Assembly: GCF_041228105.1 (NCBI RefSeq)
Contig: NZ_CP166097.1
Coordinates: forward strand, 3,906,001-3,970,000
Length of the DNA stretch: 64,000 bases
Direction of reading: 5' to 3'
DNA from: Pectobacterium aroidearum
GTDB taxonomy: Bacteria > Pseudomonadota > Gammaproteobacteria > Enterobacterales > Enterobacteriaceae
Of the stretch, positions 56,243-64,000 are shown piece after piece. How positions within the stretch are numbered: the stretch's first letter is position 1; every line of letters begins with the position of its first letter. Both the position numbers and the translations under genes were made by a program. The notes under the pieces were generated by a model. That model saw only the letters and a program-made list of their open reading frames with translations, did not search any database and was not told where the DNA came from.

Positions 56243-58672
56243 CTACCAGGTTTTGCCAATGTTAAACTGGAATTGTTCCGACTTGTCTCCATCGTACTTT
56301 TTAACCGGCTGGGCATAGGAGAAGACCAATGGCCCAAGCGGAGACATCCATTGCAACGCGATACCGCTGGAAACACGGAAGTTGCTCGCCTTGCTGTAAT
56401 CCGGTACGCCTGCGGCAATCGTTGCAGGGGTATTTTCCCAGTTGGTATCCCATACCGTACCGCCGTCTACAAAGAAGGAAGTACGGACGGAACTCGCGTA
56501 TTTATCGCTGATAAACGGCGTCGGCACGATCAGTTCCGCACTCAGCACCGCCATCGCATTACCGCCCACCGCATCATCCAGATTGGTTGAATCAATCGGG
56601 CAATTGGAATAAGACGTTGCGCCCACAGCACATTTGTAATACGCCGCTTTAGGACCAATCGTGTTCGACTGGAAGCCACGCACCGTACTGGAACCACCAG
56701 CATAGAAGTTGTCGTAGAACGGCACTTCTTTACCGCCAAGGCCGTCAGCAAAGCCCGCACGCGTACGGCCCATCACCACCCATTTACCGCTGTCAGTCAA
56801 CGGGTAGTAGCTCGCCGAATCAAACGTCAGCTTGTAGTATTCGTTATCCGAACCCGGCACGGCGATCTTGGCATTCGCCGACGCACGCGTTCCTTTTGTC
56901 GGGAAGTAGCCGCGATCCAGATTGTTATACGACCATCCGGTATTCAGGAAGAAATCGTTCGCTTTGAAATCCGCGCTAGATTTATTACCTTCCTGAACTA
57001 CTGCGGGATTAACTCCCACAGAATCCAGATAACGCCACATCGCCACCTGCGGTCTCATATCCGACAGGTCGTTGTGCACATAATCCAGGCCGACACGCAG
57101 TGAGTTATTCTCGTTGATCGGGAAGCCCAGCGTGCTGCCAACGCCATAACTCACGTTGGTATAGTCGGACAGATCGGCGTCAGACGCCTCAAATTTGTTA
57201 TAGAAGATGCGACCACCGAGGCTAACGCCGTCGACGGTAAAGTACGGGTCGGTCAGTGACAATTCGACATACGTCTGGTAGTCGTTTTTCGTCCCGCTGA
57301 TACCAACGGAGTTACCCGTTCCCAGCCAGTTGTCCTGCTGAACCCCAGCCTGGAAACTCACGCCACTTTCGGTACCGAAACCGACACCAAAGTTGAAGGT
57401 ACCCGTATTACGCTCTTTGACCTTATACGTTACATCAACCTGATCGGCCACGCCGGGAACACGCTGCGTTTCTACGTCAACGCTTTCAAAGAATCCCAGT
57501 CGGTTTAGACGCTCTTTGCCCTGTTCAACCAGATCGTTGCCTAACCAGGCACCTTCCATCTGGCGCATTTCACGGCGCAGGACAGCGTCTTTAGACGTGT
57601 CGTTACCGTCAAAGCGGATATGGCGCACATAGAAACGGTTACCGGCATCAACGTTGATGTTTAATCTCACCGTCTTGTCTGCATCATTAATTTCCGGCTG
57701 TGTTACCACGCGCGGATAGGCATAGCCATAACGACCCAGCAGTTTTTTGATGTCCTCTTCCATCCGGGTCACTTTCGTCCCGTTGTAGAGTTCACCCGGT
57801 TCAATCTTCGTCAGCCCTTCAATTTCCGCAGAGTGACCAGCCAGATTGCCTTTCACCGTCACGCCGGACAGCTTGTACTGCTCGCCTTCCGTCATGTTGA
57901 TGGTGATGTAGATGCCTTTTTTATCTGGCGTCAGACTCACCTGTGTGGAATCAATATTGAAACGCGCATAGCCGCGATCCAGATAGAAACTCCGCAAAGT
58001 TTCCAAGTCGCCAGACAGTTTTTGTTTCTGATATTTACGATCGCCAACCACGTTCCACCACGGCACTTCATCACGCAGTTGGAAACGGGAGATCAATTCG
58101 TCGGAGCTGAACGCTTTATTACCGACAATATTAATCTGTTGGATCTTGGCGGAAACGCCTTCCGTGAAGACCAGTTTCAGGTCTACGCGGTTACGCGGGA
58201 GTGGCGTGACAACGGCTTTAACCGACGCACTATATTTACCCACGCTGTAGTAGAAATCTTCCAGTCCTTTTTCGATGCTAGTGAGCGCGGTGCGGTCTAA
58301 CGCTTCACCGACGCGCACGCCAGAGGCCTCCAGGTTTTCTTTCAGCATGTCGTCTTTGACGGACTTATTGCCGGAAAACGTGACGCTGGCGATTGTCGGA
58401 CGTTCTTTCACCTGCACAATCAGGGTGCCGCCATCGCGCAGGACGCGAACATCTTCAAAATTTCCGGTCGCAAACAAGGCACGGATGGTGTTACCGATAT
58501 CATCGTCGCCGATGGTATCACCAACGCGGACTGGCATACTGAGTAGTGCCGCTCCGACGGCAACCCTTTGCAGGCCCTCGAAATGAATGTCCTTCACTAC
58601 GAACCCGTCTGCACCGTATACGGTTGCGCTGCTGAACAGCAGCGACGCTATGAGCAACTTTTTGATCGCCAT
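56243..58672 (-). CDS. bamA: Outer membrane protein assembly factor BamA
   Basis: The 809-residue precursor has a 20-residue signal peptide, five POTRA domains (about 24-424) and a 16-strand barrel ending in Trp. The VRGF motif of loop 6 is present, and that loop holds a cysteine pair ([13 protein letters not shown]). It is the core of the BAM complex that inserts outer membrane proteins, including the TolC-like channel seen at the left of this window. Confidence 0.98.
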   Translation of the reverse strand: MAIKKLLIASLLFSSATVYGADGFVVKDIHFEGLQRVAVGAALLSMPVRVGDTIGDDDIGNTIRALFATGNFEDVRVLRDGGTLIVQVKERPTIASVTFSGNKSVKDDMLKENLEASGVRVGEALDRTALTSIEKGLEDFYYSVGKYSASVKAVVTPLPRNRVDLKLVFTEGVSAKIQQINIVGNKAFSSDELISRFQLRDEVPWWNVVGDRKYQKQKLSGDLETLRSFYLDRGYARFNIDSTQVSLTPDKKGIYITINMTEGEQYKLSGVTVKGNLAGHSAEIEGLTKIEPGELYNGTKVTRMEEDIKKLLGRYGYAYPRVVTQPEINDADKTVRLNINVDAGNRFYVRHIRFDGNDTSKDAVLRREMRQMEGAWLGNDLVEQGKERLNRLGFFESVDVETQRVPGVADQVDVTYKVKERNTGTFNFGVGFGTESGVSFQAGVQQDNWLGTGNSVGISGTKNDYQTYVELSLTDPYFTVDGVSLGGRIFYNKFEASDADLSDYTNVSYGVGSTLGFPINENNSLRVGLDYVHNDLSDMRPQVAMWRYLDSVGVNPAVVQEGNKSSADFKANDFFLNTGWSYNNLDRGYFPTKGTRASANAKIAVPGSDNEYYKLTFDSASYYPLTDSGKWVVMGRTRAGFADGLGGKEVPFYDNFYAGGSSTVRGFQSNTIGPKAAYYKCAVGATSYSNCPIDSTNLDDAVGGNAMAVLSAELIVPTPFISDKYASSVRTSFFVDGGTVWDTNWENTPATIAAGVPDYSKASNFRVSSGIALQWMSPLGPLVFSYAQPVKKYDGDKSEQFQFNIGKTW

Positions 58673-58707
58673 CGTTGTTATGCGTTTTTCCTAACCTAAT
58701 CCCGCGC

Positions 58708-60063
58708 CTAGAGACGAGAGAAATCATTGAAAAGTGCGAGTCCCATTAACAACATCAGCAACACTGTACCAATGCGATAGCTAACGTCCTGCACACGCTC
58801 AGAAACCGGCCTGCCCTTCAGCTTTTCAACCGCAAGAAAGAGCAGGTGTCCACCATCCAATACCGGCAGAGGGAACAGATTGATGATCCCCAAATTGACG
58901 CTGATTAAGGCCAAAAACATCAGGTAATAAATCAATCCATAATCTGCTGACATTCCTGCGCCCTGAGCAATCGAAATGGGACCACTCAGGTTGTTTAGCT
59001 TAACATCACCCATAACCAGTTTCCCTAACATACTGACGGTCAATTTCATCAGTTGCCAGGTTTTATCTGTTGCCTGGTAGATTGCGCTAAACGGCCCATA
59101 CTGGCGCACAGTTCTGTATTCTTCAGGCAGTGGCGTCACACTTGGCATAACGCCCGCCAGCCCTTCAACTCTGCCACTCCCCACAGATTTGCTGTCCGGC
59201 GTTAACGTCAACGGTACTGCGGCACCGTTTCGCTCCACCTCCAGAGCAATAGATTGTCCGGGGTTATCACGCACGGCGATGACGAAATCCCGCCATTGCG
59301 CTAGTACCTGCCCGTCGACTTTAACGATCCTATCTCCGACTTGCAAACCTGCTTTTTCCGCCGCCGACCCTGCCTGTACCTGATGCAGTACTGGCTCGAT
59401 TTGCGGACCGCGCGGAATAATCCCGAGCGAGGCGGCCGGATCTTGCTTATCAGGCTCGAACTGCCAATCGCGTAAATCCAGCGTTTTTTGAACGACACGG
59501 TCAGAACCTAACGGTGCGCTTCCGATTACAACCTCGCTATCGCCGATTTTACCGATCAGCGCCAGACGCGCAGTATCCCAATCAGGCGTTTCGATACCAT
59601 CTACTGACTTTAGTTCCATTCCCGCCGACATTTCCGCTTGCGCCGCGATGGAGTTGGGCAGTATTTCACCCACTACCGGGCGCACACCCGGCACGCCGAG
59701 AATAAACACCAGCCAATACGCCACAATGGCAAACAGGAAATTGGCAATCGGACCGGCGCTGACGATCGCCGCACGCTGCCAGACCGTTTTACTGTTAAAT
59801 GATTGGTGACGGAATTCTGGCGCAACCGTGTCGACACGCTCATCCAACATCTTGACGTAGCCACCAAGTGGAATCAGCGCAATCACGAATTCGGTACCGG
59901 TACGATCGCGACGACGCCATATTGCGCGACCGAAGCCAACGGAGAAGCGTTCGACCTTCACACCACAGCGGCGAGCCACCCAGAAATGCCCAAACTCATG
60001 GACGGTGACCAGCACACCCAGTGCGATGATAAACGCGGCAAGATTCCAGAGAAAACTCAGCAT
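58708..60063 (-). CDS. rseP: Site-2 protease RseP
   Basis: The 451-residue membrane protease has the zinc motif HEFGH in the first helix (about 22-26), two tandem PDZ domains in the periplasm (about 115-310) and the distal LDG zinc-ligand motif (PVLDGGHLL). It makes the second cut in RseA to release sigma E, and also removes signal peptide remnants. It lies 35 bp upstream of bamA. Confidence 0.98.
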   Translation of the reverse strand: MLSFLWNLAAFIIALGVLVTVHEFGHFWVARRCGVKVERFSVGFGRAIWRRRDRTGTEFVIALIPLGGYVKMLDERVDTVAPEFRHQSFNSKTVWQRAAIVSAGPIANFLFAIVAYWLVFILGVPGVRPVVGEILPNSIAAQAEMSAGMELKSVDGIETPDWDTARLALIGKIGDSEVVIGSAPLGSDRVVQKTLDLRDWQFEPDKQDPAASLGIIPRGPQIEPVLHQVQAGSAAEKAGLQVGDRIVKVDGQVLAQWRDFVIAVRDNPGQSIALEVERNGAAVPLTLTPDSKSVGSGRVEGLAGVMPSVTPLPEEYRTVRQYGPFSAIYQATDKTWQLMKLTVSMLGKLVMGDVKLNNLSGPISIAQGAGMSADYGLIYYLMFLALISVNLGIINLFPLPVLDGGHLLFLAVEKLKGRPVSERVQDVSYRIGTVLLMLLMGLALFNDFSRL

Positions 60064-60084
60064 AAATAGCTCTACCGCTTTATT

Positions 60085-60942
60085 CTAAGCCACTTTAAAC
60101 AGCAGCAGCATCAGGCAAGAGAACACAGGAACCGCAGCAGTCAGGCTGTCGATACGATCGAGCACACCACCGTGCCCCGGAATCAAATGGCTACTGTCTT
60201 TGATGCCCGCCTCGCGTTTGAACATGCTTTCCGTCAAATCACCCAGTACCGAGGCCAACGCAGCAGCGATAGAACATATCAGCAACGTCGATGGTGCCAC
60301 CGTTAATGGCGCGTAAAGGCTAAACAGCACAGAAATGAGCGCTGAAGTTGCCAGACCGCCGAGAAAGCCTTCCCAGGTTTTGCCCGGCGAGACTTTTGGC
60401 GCGAGTTTACGCTTACCAAACAGTTTACCGAACATGTAGGCACCGCTGTCCGCCCCCCACACCAGCAGCATGACGTAGAGCAGCCACCAGGCACCCGAGA
60501 ACGGATTAATCGCGTAATTATAATGACGAAGCGCGACCATGCCCCAGAAAAACGGCACGATCGTCATGATGCCGAACACCAGCCGCAATGCGCGCGAATG
60601 GCGCCAGAATGAAGCGGAAGCCGGATAGAACAGAACCAACAGAAGCGCCACACCCCACCACGCCAGCGATGACCAGAGTGCGATACTGATCTGCGGAATA
60701 TGAACGGAATAATGGTAGGCCGGAAGTGATAACAGCATCAGCGCCAGCAAGAAACCACACAGAATCGCGAGCCACAGGCGTTGACCATAAGAGGCAAACC
60801 CCGCCAGTTGACCCCATTCCCATGCAGCCAGCATACAAACGGCCAACGTAACAAGCGTGAATCCCAGAGGAGGCAGCAAGAAAAGTGCCGCAATAACAAT
60901 CGGGATTAAAATAAAAGCAGTAATCAGGCGATACTTCAGCAA
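60085..60942 (-). CDS. cdsA: Phosphatidate cytidylyltransferase
   Basis: This 285-residue integral membrane enzyme has about eight helices and the family signature near the C-terminus (MFKREAGIKDSSHLIPGHGG, then DRIDS). It makes CDP-diacylglycerol from phosphatidate and CTP, the branch point for membrane phospholipids. It lies between uppS and rseP as in E. coli. Confidence 0.97.
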   Translation of the reverse strand: MLKYRLITAFILIPIVIAALFLLPPLGFTLVTLAVCMLAAWEWGQLAGFASYGQRLWLAILCGFLLALMLLSLPAYHYSVHIPQISIALWSSLAWWGVALLLVLFYPASASFWRHSRALRLVFGIMTIVPFFWGMVALRHYNYAINPFSGAWWLLYVMLLVWGADSGAYMFGKLFGKRKLAPKVSPGKTWEGFLGGLATSALISVLFSLYAPLTVAPSTLLICSIAAALASVLGDLTESMFKREAGIKDSSHLIPGHGGVLDRIDSLTAAVPVFSCLMLLLFKVA

Positions 60943-60951
60943 AAGTTCCCC

Positions 60952-61713
60952 CTAGGATGCATCAGCATCGATAGGTGTTGTTCCCCCGAAGCGGCGCTCG
61001 CGTTGTGCAAAAGCATTCAGCGCACCTTCAAAGACTTGTTCATCGAAATCAGGCCAGAGGACATCAGTAAAGTAAAGTTCAGCATAAGCAATTTGCCACA
61101 GAAGAAAATTACTGATGCGGTGTTCTCCACCGGTTCTGATCACCAAATCAACCGGAGCCAGATCATTCAGACAGATGTACTGACATAATGACGCTTCATT
61201 AATGCTATCAGGGCGCAGAATGCCTTCCTGGACCTGCTCTGCAAGTTGCCGTACTCCCTGAATAATATCCCAACGGCCGCCATAATTCGCGGCAATATTC
61301 AGTGTGAGCCCCTGATTCTTTTCTGTCAGCGCCTCTGAACGGCGAATGCGTTCTTGTAAACGCGGGCTGAAGCGACCGATATCTCCGATCACCCGCAGGC
61401 GAACATTGTGCTTGTGCAGGCTTTTTACTTCGCTATCCAGCGCCCGAACAAACAGCTCCATGAGTGCGGATACTTCCTGCGCAGGGCGGTTCCAGTTTTC
61501 ACTACTAAATGCGTAAAGCGTTAGTGCGTCCAGCCCTTGGCTTACTGCAAAACTGACTGAACGTCGAACAGCCTTTACACCAGCCTGATGGCCAAAAATC
61601 CGCATTTTCCCCCGGCTTTTCGCCCAGCGACCATTGCCATCCATGATAATGGCAACATGCCGCGGCCCGGCGGGTGGCAGATCGTTAGTATTTTTTTGAT
61701 TATCGGACGGCAT
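60952..61713 (-). CDS. uppS: Undecaprenyl diphosphate synthase
   Basis: The 253-residue cis-prenyltransferase carries the catalytic Asp in [11 protein letters not shown], the FSSENW loop and the [15 protein letters not shown] motif. It makes the C55 carrier lipid for peptidoglycan and O-antigen. It is separated from cdsA by 9 bp and from ispC by a terminator. Confidence 0.98.
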   Translation of the reverse strand: MPSDNQKNTNDLPPAGPRHVAIIMDGNGRWAKSRGKMRIFGHQAGVKAVRRSVSFAVSQGLDALTLYAFSSENWNRPAQEVSALMELFVRALDSEVKSLHKHNVRLRVIGDIGRFSPRLQERIRRSEALTEKNQGLTLNIAANYGGRWDIIQGVRQLAEQVQEGILRPDSINEASLCQYICLNDLAPVDLVIRTGGEHRISNFLLWQIAYAELYFTDVLWPDFDEQVFEGALNAFAQRERRFGGTTPIDADAS

Positions 61714-61779
61714 AACGCGTACTTATTTCCTCAAGCAAGAAATACAACAGTCCTTCCGTAACATCAGACCCCGTTAGCG

Positions 61780-61807
61780 CAAAAAAAGCCGTGAACGATC
61801 ACGGCTT
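61780..61807 (-). terminator. Intrinsic terminator after ispC
   Basis: A perfect 9 bp stem (61786-61794 with 61799-61807) is followed on the minus strand by a run of T. It lies between ispC and uppS, so the uppS-onward genes need their own promoter in the remaining 65 bp or readthrough. Confidence 0.85.
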
Positions 61808-61912
61808 AGCTTCATTAGTCGATTAAACAATCGTTCGCATAATCAACCACTGAGTGGCGCAGACTATACCACCTCCACCGCACATGAACAAATTGTGCCA
61901 TGGTCTATCCGG

Positions 61913-63109
61913 CTATCGCGCGTAGTGTGTCAGGATCTGTGTTGCGGCCTGTCTGGCCCAGCGATCGATGTAAAGAACATCATCAACACTGTCGGGCTCT
62001 GGTAATGTAAGTTGTTCAATAACATGTCGATTTACCGCCGCAATATCCGTAAAGCGAATCTGCGACTGCAAAAATGCAGCTACCGCAATTTCATTCGCGG
62101 CATTCAATGCCGTCGTGGCCGACTGACCCTGATTACAGGCATCAATTGCCAACTGCAAACAAGGATAGCGCGCATAGTCCGGTGCCAAAAATGTCAACGC
62201 ACCAATCTGGCAAAAATCTAACGCTTTTGCGCCAGATGTCACACGCTCGGGATAAGCCATCGCATGAGCAATCGGCGTACGCATATCAGGCGATCCTAGC
62301 TGTGCCAGAACGCTGCCATCACGGTAACGCACCATCGAGTGAATCACTGACTGCGGATGAATGATGACTTCCATCTGCTCGGCAGAAGCGTTAAACAACC
62401 AGCGCGCTTCGATATATTCCAACCCTTTGTTCATCATCGTGGCGGAATCAACCGAAATTTTGCGCCCCATTGACCAGTTTGGATGTGCACACGCCTGATC
62501 CGGCGTCATGTCCGCCAACGCCGACACCGCTGTCTCACGAAACGGTCCGCCAGACCCAGTCAAAATAATCCGTTCGACACCATGCTGCGACAATGAAGCG
62601 TAGCCTAATTGACGCTGAATTTGCTCAGGTAAACTCTGAAAAATCGCATTATGTTCGCTATCAATCGGTAAAAGCTGTGCGCCACTTTGCGCTACGGCGT
62701 CCATAAAGAGACGTCCACAGGTAACCAGTGATTCTTTATTCGCCAACAAGACCTGTTTTCCGGCATGGATTGCCGCCAGCGTCGGCAATAATCCTGCCGC
62801 CCCCACAATCGCGGCCATGACCTGATCGACACCATCCAATGCAGCAAGGTCACACGCCGCTTGTTCCCCCGCCAAAACCTCTGTTTTGCAACCGTATTCC
62901 GCCAACTGTTGGCGCAGGGCTGTTGCAGAAACTTCATCGGCCATTGAGGCGTAGGCAGGTTGGAAAGTGAGACACTGCTCCAGCATCAGCTTGACGTTGT
63001 ACCCGGCAGATAACGCGCGTACAGCAAACTTATCGGGATTGGCTTTAATGACTGCCAGAGAACTGACGCCAATAGAGCCAGTGGAACCAAGAATTGTCAG
63101 TTGCTTCAT
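61913..63109 (-). CDS. ispC: 1-deoxy-D-xylulose 5-phosphate reductoisomerase
   Basis: The 398-residue enzyme has the NADPH loop GSTGSIG (7-13), metal ligands in the DSEHNAIFQ motif, the flexible flap with SGGPFRET and [19 protein letters not shown]. It commits carbon to the MEP isoprenoid pathway, feeding UppS encoded next. Also known as dxr. Confidence 0.98.
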   Translation of the reverse strand: MKQLTILGSTGSIGVSSLAVIKANPDKFAVRALSAGYNVKLMLEQCLTFQPAYASMADEVSATALRQQLAEYGCKTEVLAGEQAACDLAALDGVDQVMAAIVGAAGLLPTLAAIHAGKQVLLANKESLVTCGRLFMDAVAQSGAQLLPIDSEHNAIFQSLPEQIQRQLGYASLSQHGVERIILTGSGGPFRETAVSALADMTPDQACAHPNWSMGRKISVDSATMMNKGLEYIEARWLFNASAEQMEVIIHPQSVIHSMVRYRDGSVLAQLGSPDMRTPIAHAMAYPERVTSGAKALDFCQIGALTFLAPDYARYPCLQLAIDACNQGQSATTALNAANEIAVAAFLQSQIRFTDIAAVNRHVIEQLTLPEPDSVDDVLYIDRWARQAATQILTHYAR

Positions 63110-63347
63110 TAAAAATGCTCTGAATAACCGGATTTGATGACAGGAAGGTACACGAGTCTGAGACGATTACCATGATATATCTCTGCTATCGATCACAGTC
63201 ACGACAGCTGCAGACTTATACATAGCAAAAAATTGTTTACTACCCAGAGGGGCTGGCCTTCACCCATTCCTTGTACAAAAAATAAAGCGCCGCCGGAAAA
63301 AGGGGCAAGCCCACACGTTTCCTGCGACGCAATATCTAACAGGCTGA

Positions 63348-63905
63348 TTAGAACTCCATCAGCTCCGCTTCTTTTTCTGCCAGTGCTGTATCTACTTTCT
63401 TGATGAAGTTGTCAGTCAGTTTCTGCACGTCGTCCTGTGCGCGACGTTCTTCATCTTCGCTGATCGCTTTATCTTTCAACAGCGCTTTCAGTTTATCGTT
63501 AGCATCACGGCGCACGTTGCGTACAGAAACACGACCCTGCTCTGCTTCACCACGGACGACCTTGATCAGATCTTTACGGCGTTCTTCTGTCAGAGGTGGC
63601 AACGGAACACGGATTACGGTGCCAGCAGAAGACGGATTCAGGCCAAGATCGGAGGCCATGATTGCTTTCTCAACCGCCGGGCCAAGCGTACGATCGAATA
63701 CCGTGATCGCCAGCGTGCGGGAATCTTCTACGACAACGTTAGCAACCTGACGCAGTGGCGTTGCGCTGCCATAGTATTCAACCTGGATGCCATCGAGAAT
63801 GCTAGGCGATGCACGGCCGGTGCGGATTTTGCTGATCTGGTTTTTAAACGCTTCAACACATTTGTCCATGCGCGTTTCAGCATCTTTTCTGATTTCATTA
63901 GTCAC
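63348..63905 (-). CDS. frr: Ribosome recycling factor
   Basis: The 185-residue protein is full length for RRF: a three-helix bundle with a beta/alpha insertion; the [17 protein letters not shown] and [16 protein letters not shown] segments are strictly typical. It splits post-termination ribosomes with EF-G. pyrH would normally lie just upstream, beyond the right edge. Confidence 0.98.
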   Translation of the reverse strand: MTNEIRKDAETRMDKCVEAFKNQISKIRTGRASPSILDGIQVEYYGSATPLRQVANVVVEDSRTLAITVFDRTLGPAVEKAIMASDLGLNPSSAGTVIRVPLPPLTEERRKDLIKVVRGEAEQGRVSVRNVRRDANDKLKALLKDKAISEDEERRAQDDVQKLTDNFIKKVDTALAEKEAELMEF

Positions 63906-64000
63906 GTTGTGAACCCTTGAAAACTGGTTGCCTGGCGGACCATGTCAGGACACGATCCGGTGAATAATTAATGCCAGCGCTCGGCTGACGTATGGAGCAA

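Noticed and set aside
63270..63347. Possible terminator after frr
   Set aside because: A T-rich stretch on the minus strand follows a GC-rich patch, but I could not form a convincing stem.
1..64000. tRNA or rRNA genes, CRISPR arrays, complete insertion sequences, prophage genes
   Set aside because: None were recognised on reading either strand; the only direct repeat array is the adhesin coding repeat, which is protein-coding.

Overview
The window looks like chromosome of a soft-rot enterobacterium, most likely Pectobacterium. The evidence is a divergent pair of plant cell wall genes (endo-polygalacturonase pehA and a family 3 pectate lyase with an Fn3-like domain, pelB), hexuronate catabolism (uxuA plus an ExuR/UxuR-type repressor), ERIC elements, and a long stretch of typical enterobacterial gene order on the right (frr to nlpE). 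The species call is inferred from gene content only.

Region 1 (1-16.9 kb): the C-terminal 3,995 or so residues of a giant repetitive type I secreted adhesin, its start lying left of the window. It is followed by its three-part secretion machine: a TolC-like outer membrane protein, a LapB-type ABC exporter and an HlyD-family adaptor. A very strong hairpin separates the adhesin from the exporter genes.

Region 2 (16.9-22.3 kb): pectin use. pehA and pelB face away from each other across an AT-rich control region that includes an ERIC element in the pehA leader. uxuA and the GntR-family regulator follow on the minus strand.

Region 3 (22.4-32.6 kb): a lipoprotein alpha/beta hydrolase, a 335 bp composite ERIC, and a four-gene SiaABCD-type phosphorelay ending in a diguanylate cyclase. 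In the SiaA-like phosphatase a soluble CBS-like region replaces the usual membrane sensor. Next come a LysR regulator, a TauE-type permease, mltB, yjdM and a CSS-EAL c-di-GMP phosphodiesterase. Adhesin export, diguanylate cyclase and phosphodiesterase within 32 kb suggest a surface-attachment neighbourhood.

Region 4 (32.6-40 kb): fecBCDE, a ferric citrate ABC importer behind a good Fur box but without fecA or fecIR in view. A small redox cluster follows: a YCII-domain protein, a flavodoxin-fold oxidoreductase, an SDR gene with a large internal in-frame deletion, a divergent LysR regulator and a glutathione S-transferase.

Region 5 (40.3-64 kb): housekeeping genes. mutS on the plus strand, then nlpE, yaeQ, yaeP-rof, tilS, yaeR, accA, dnaE, rnhB, lpxB, lpxA, fabZ, lpxD, skp, bamA, rseP, cdsA, uppS, ispC and frr. 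All are minus strand except mutS and yaeP-rof. Compared with the E. coli order, ldcC and arfB are missing.
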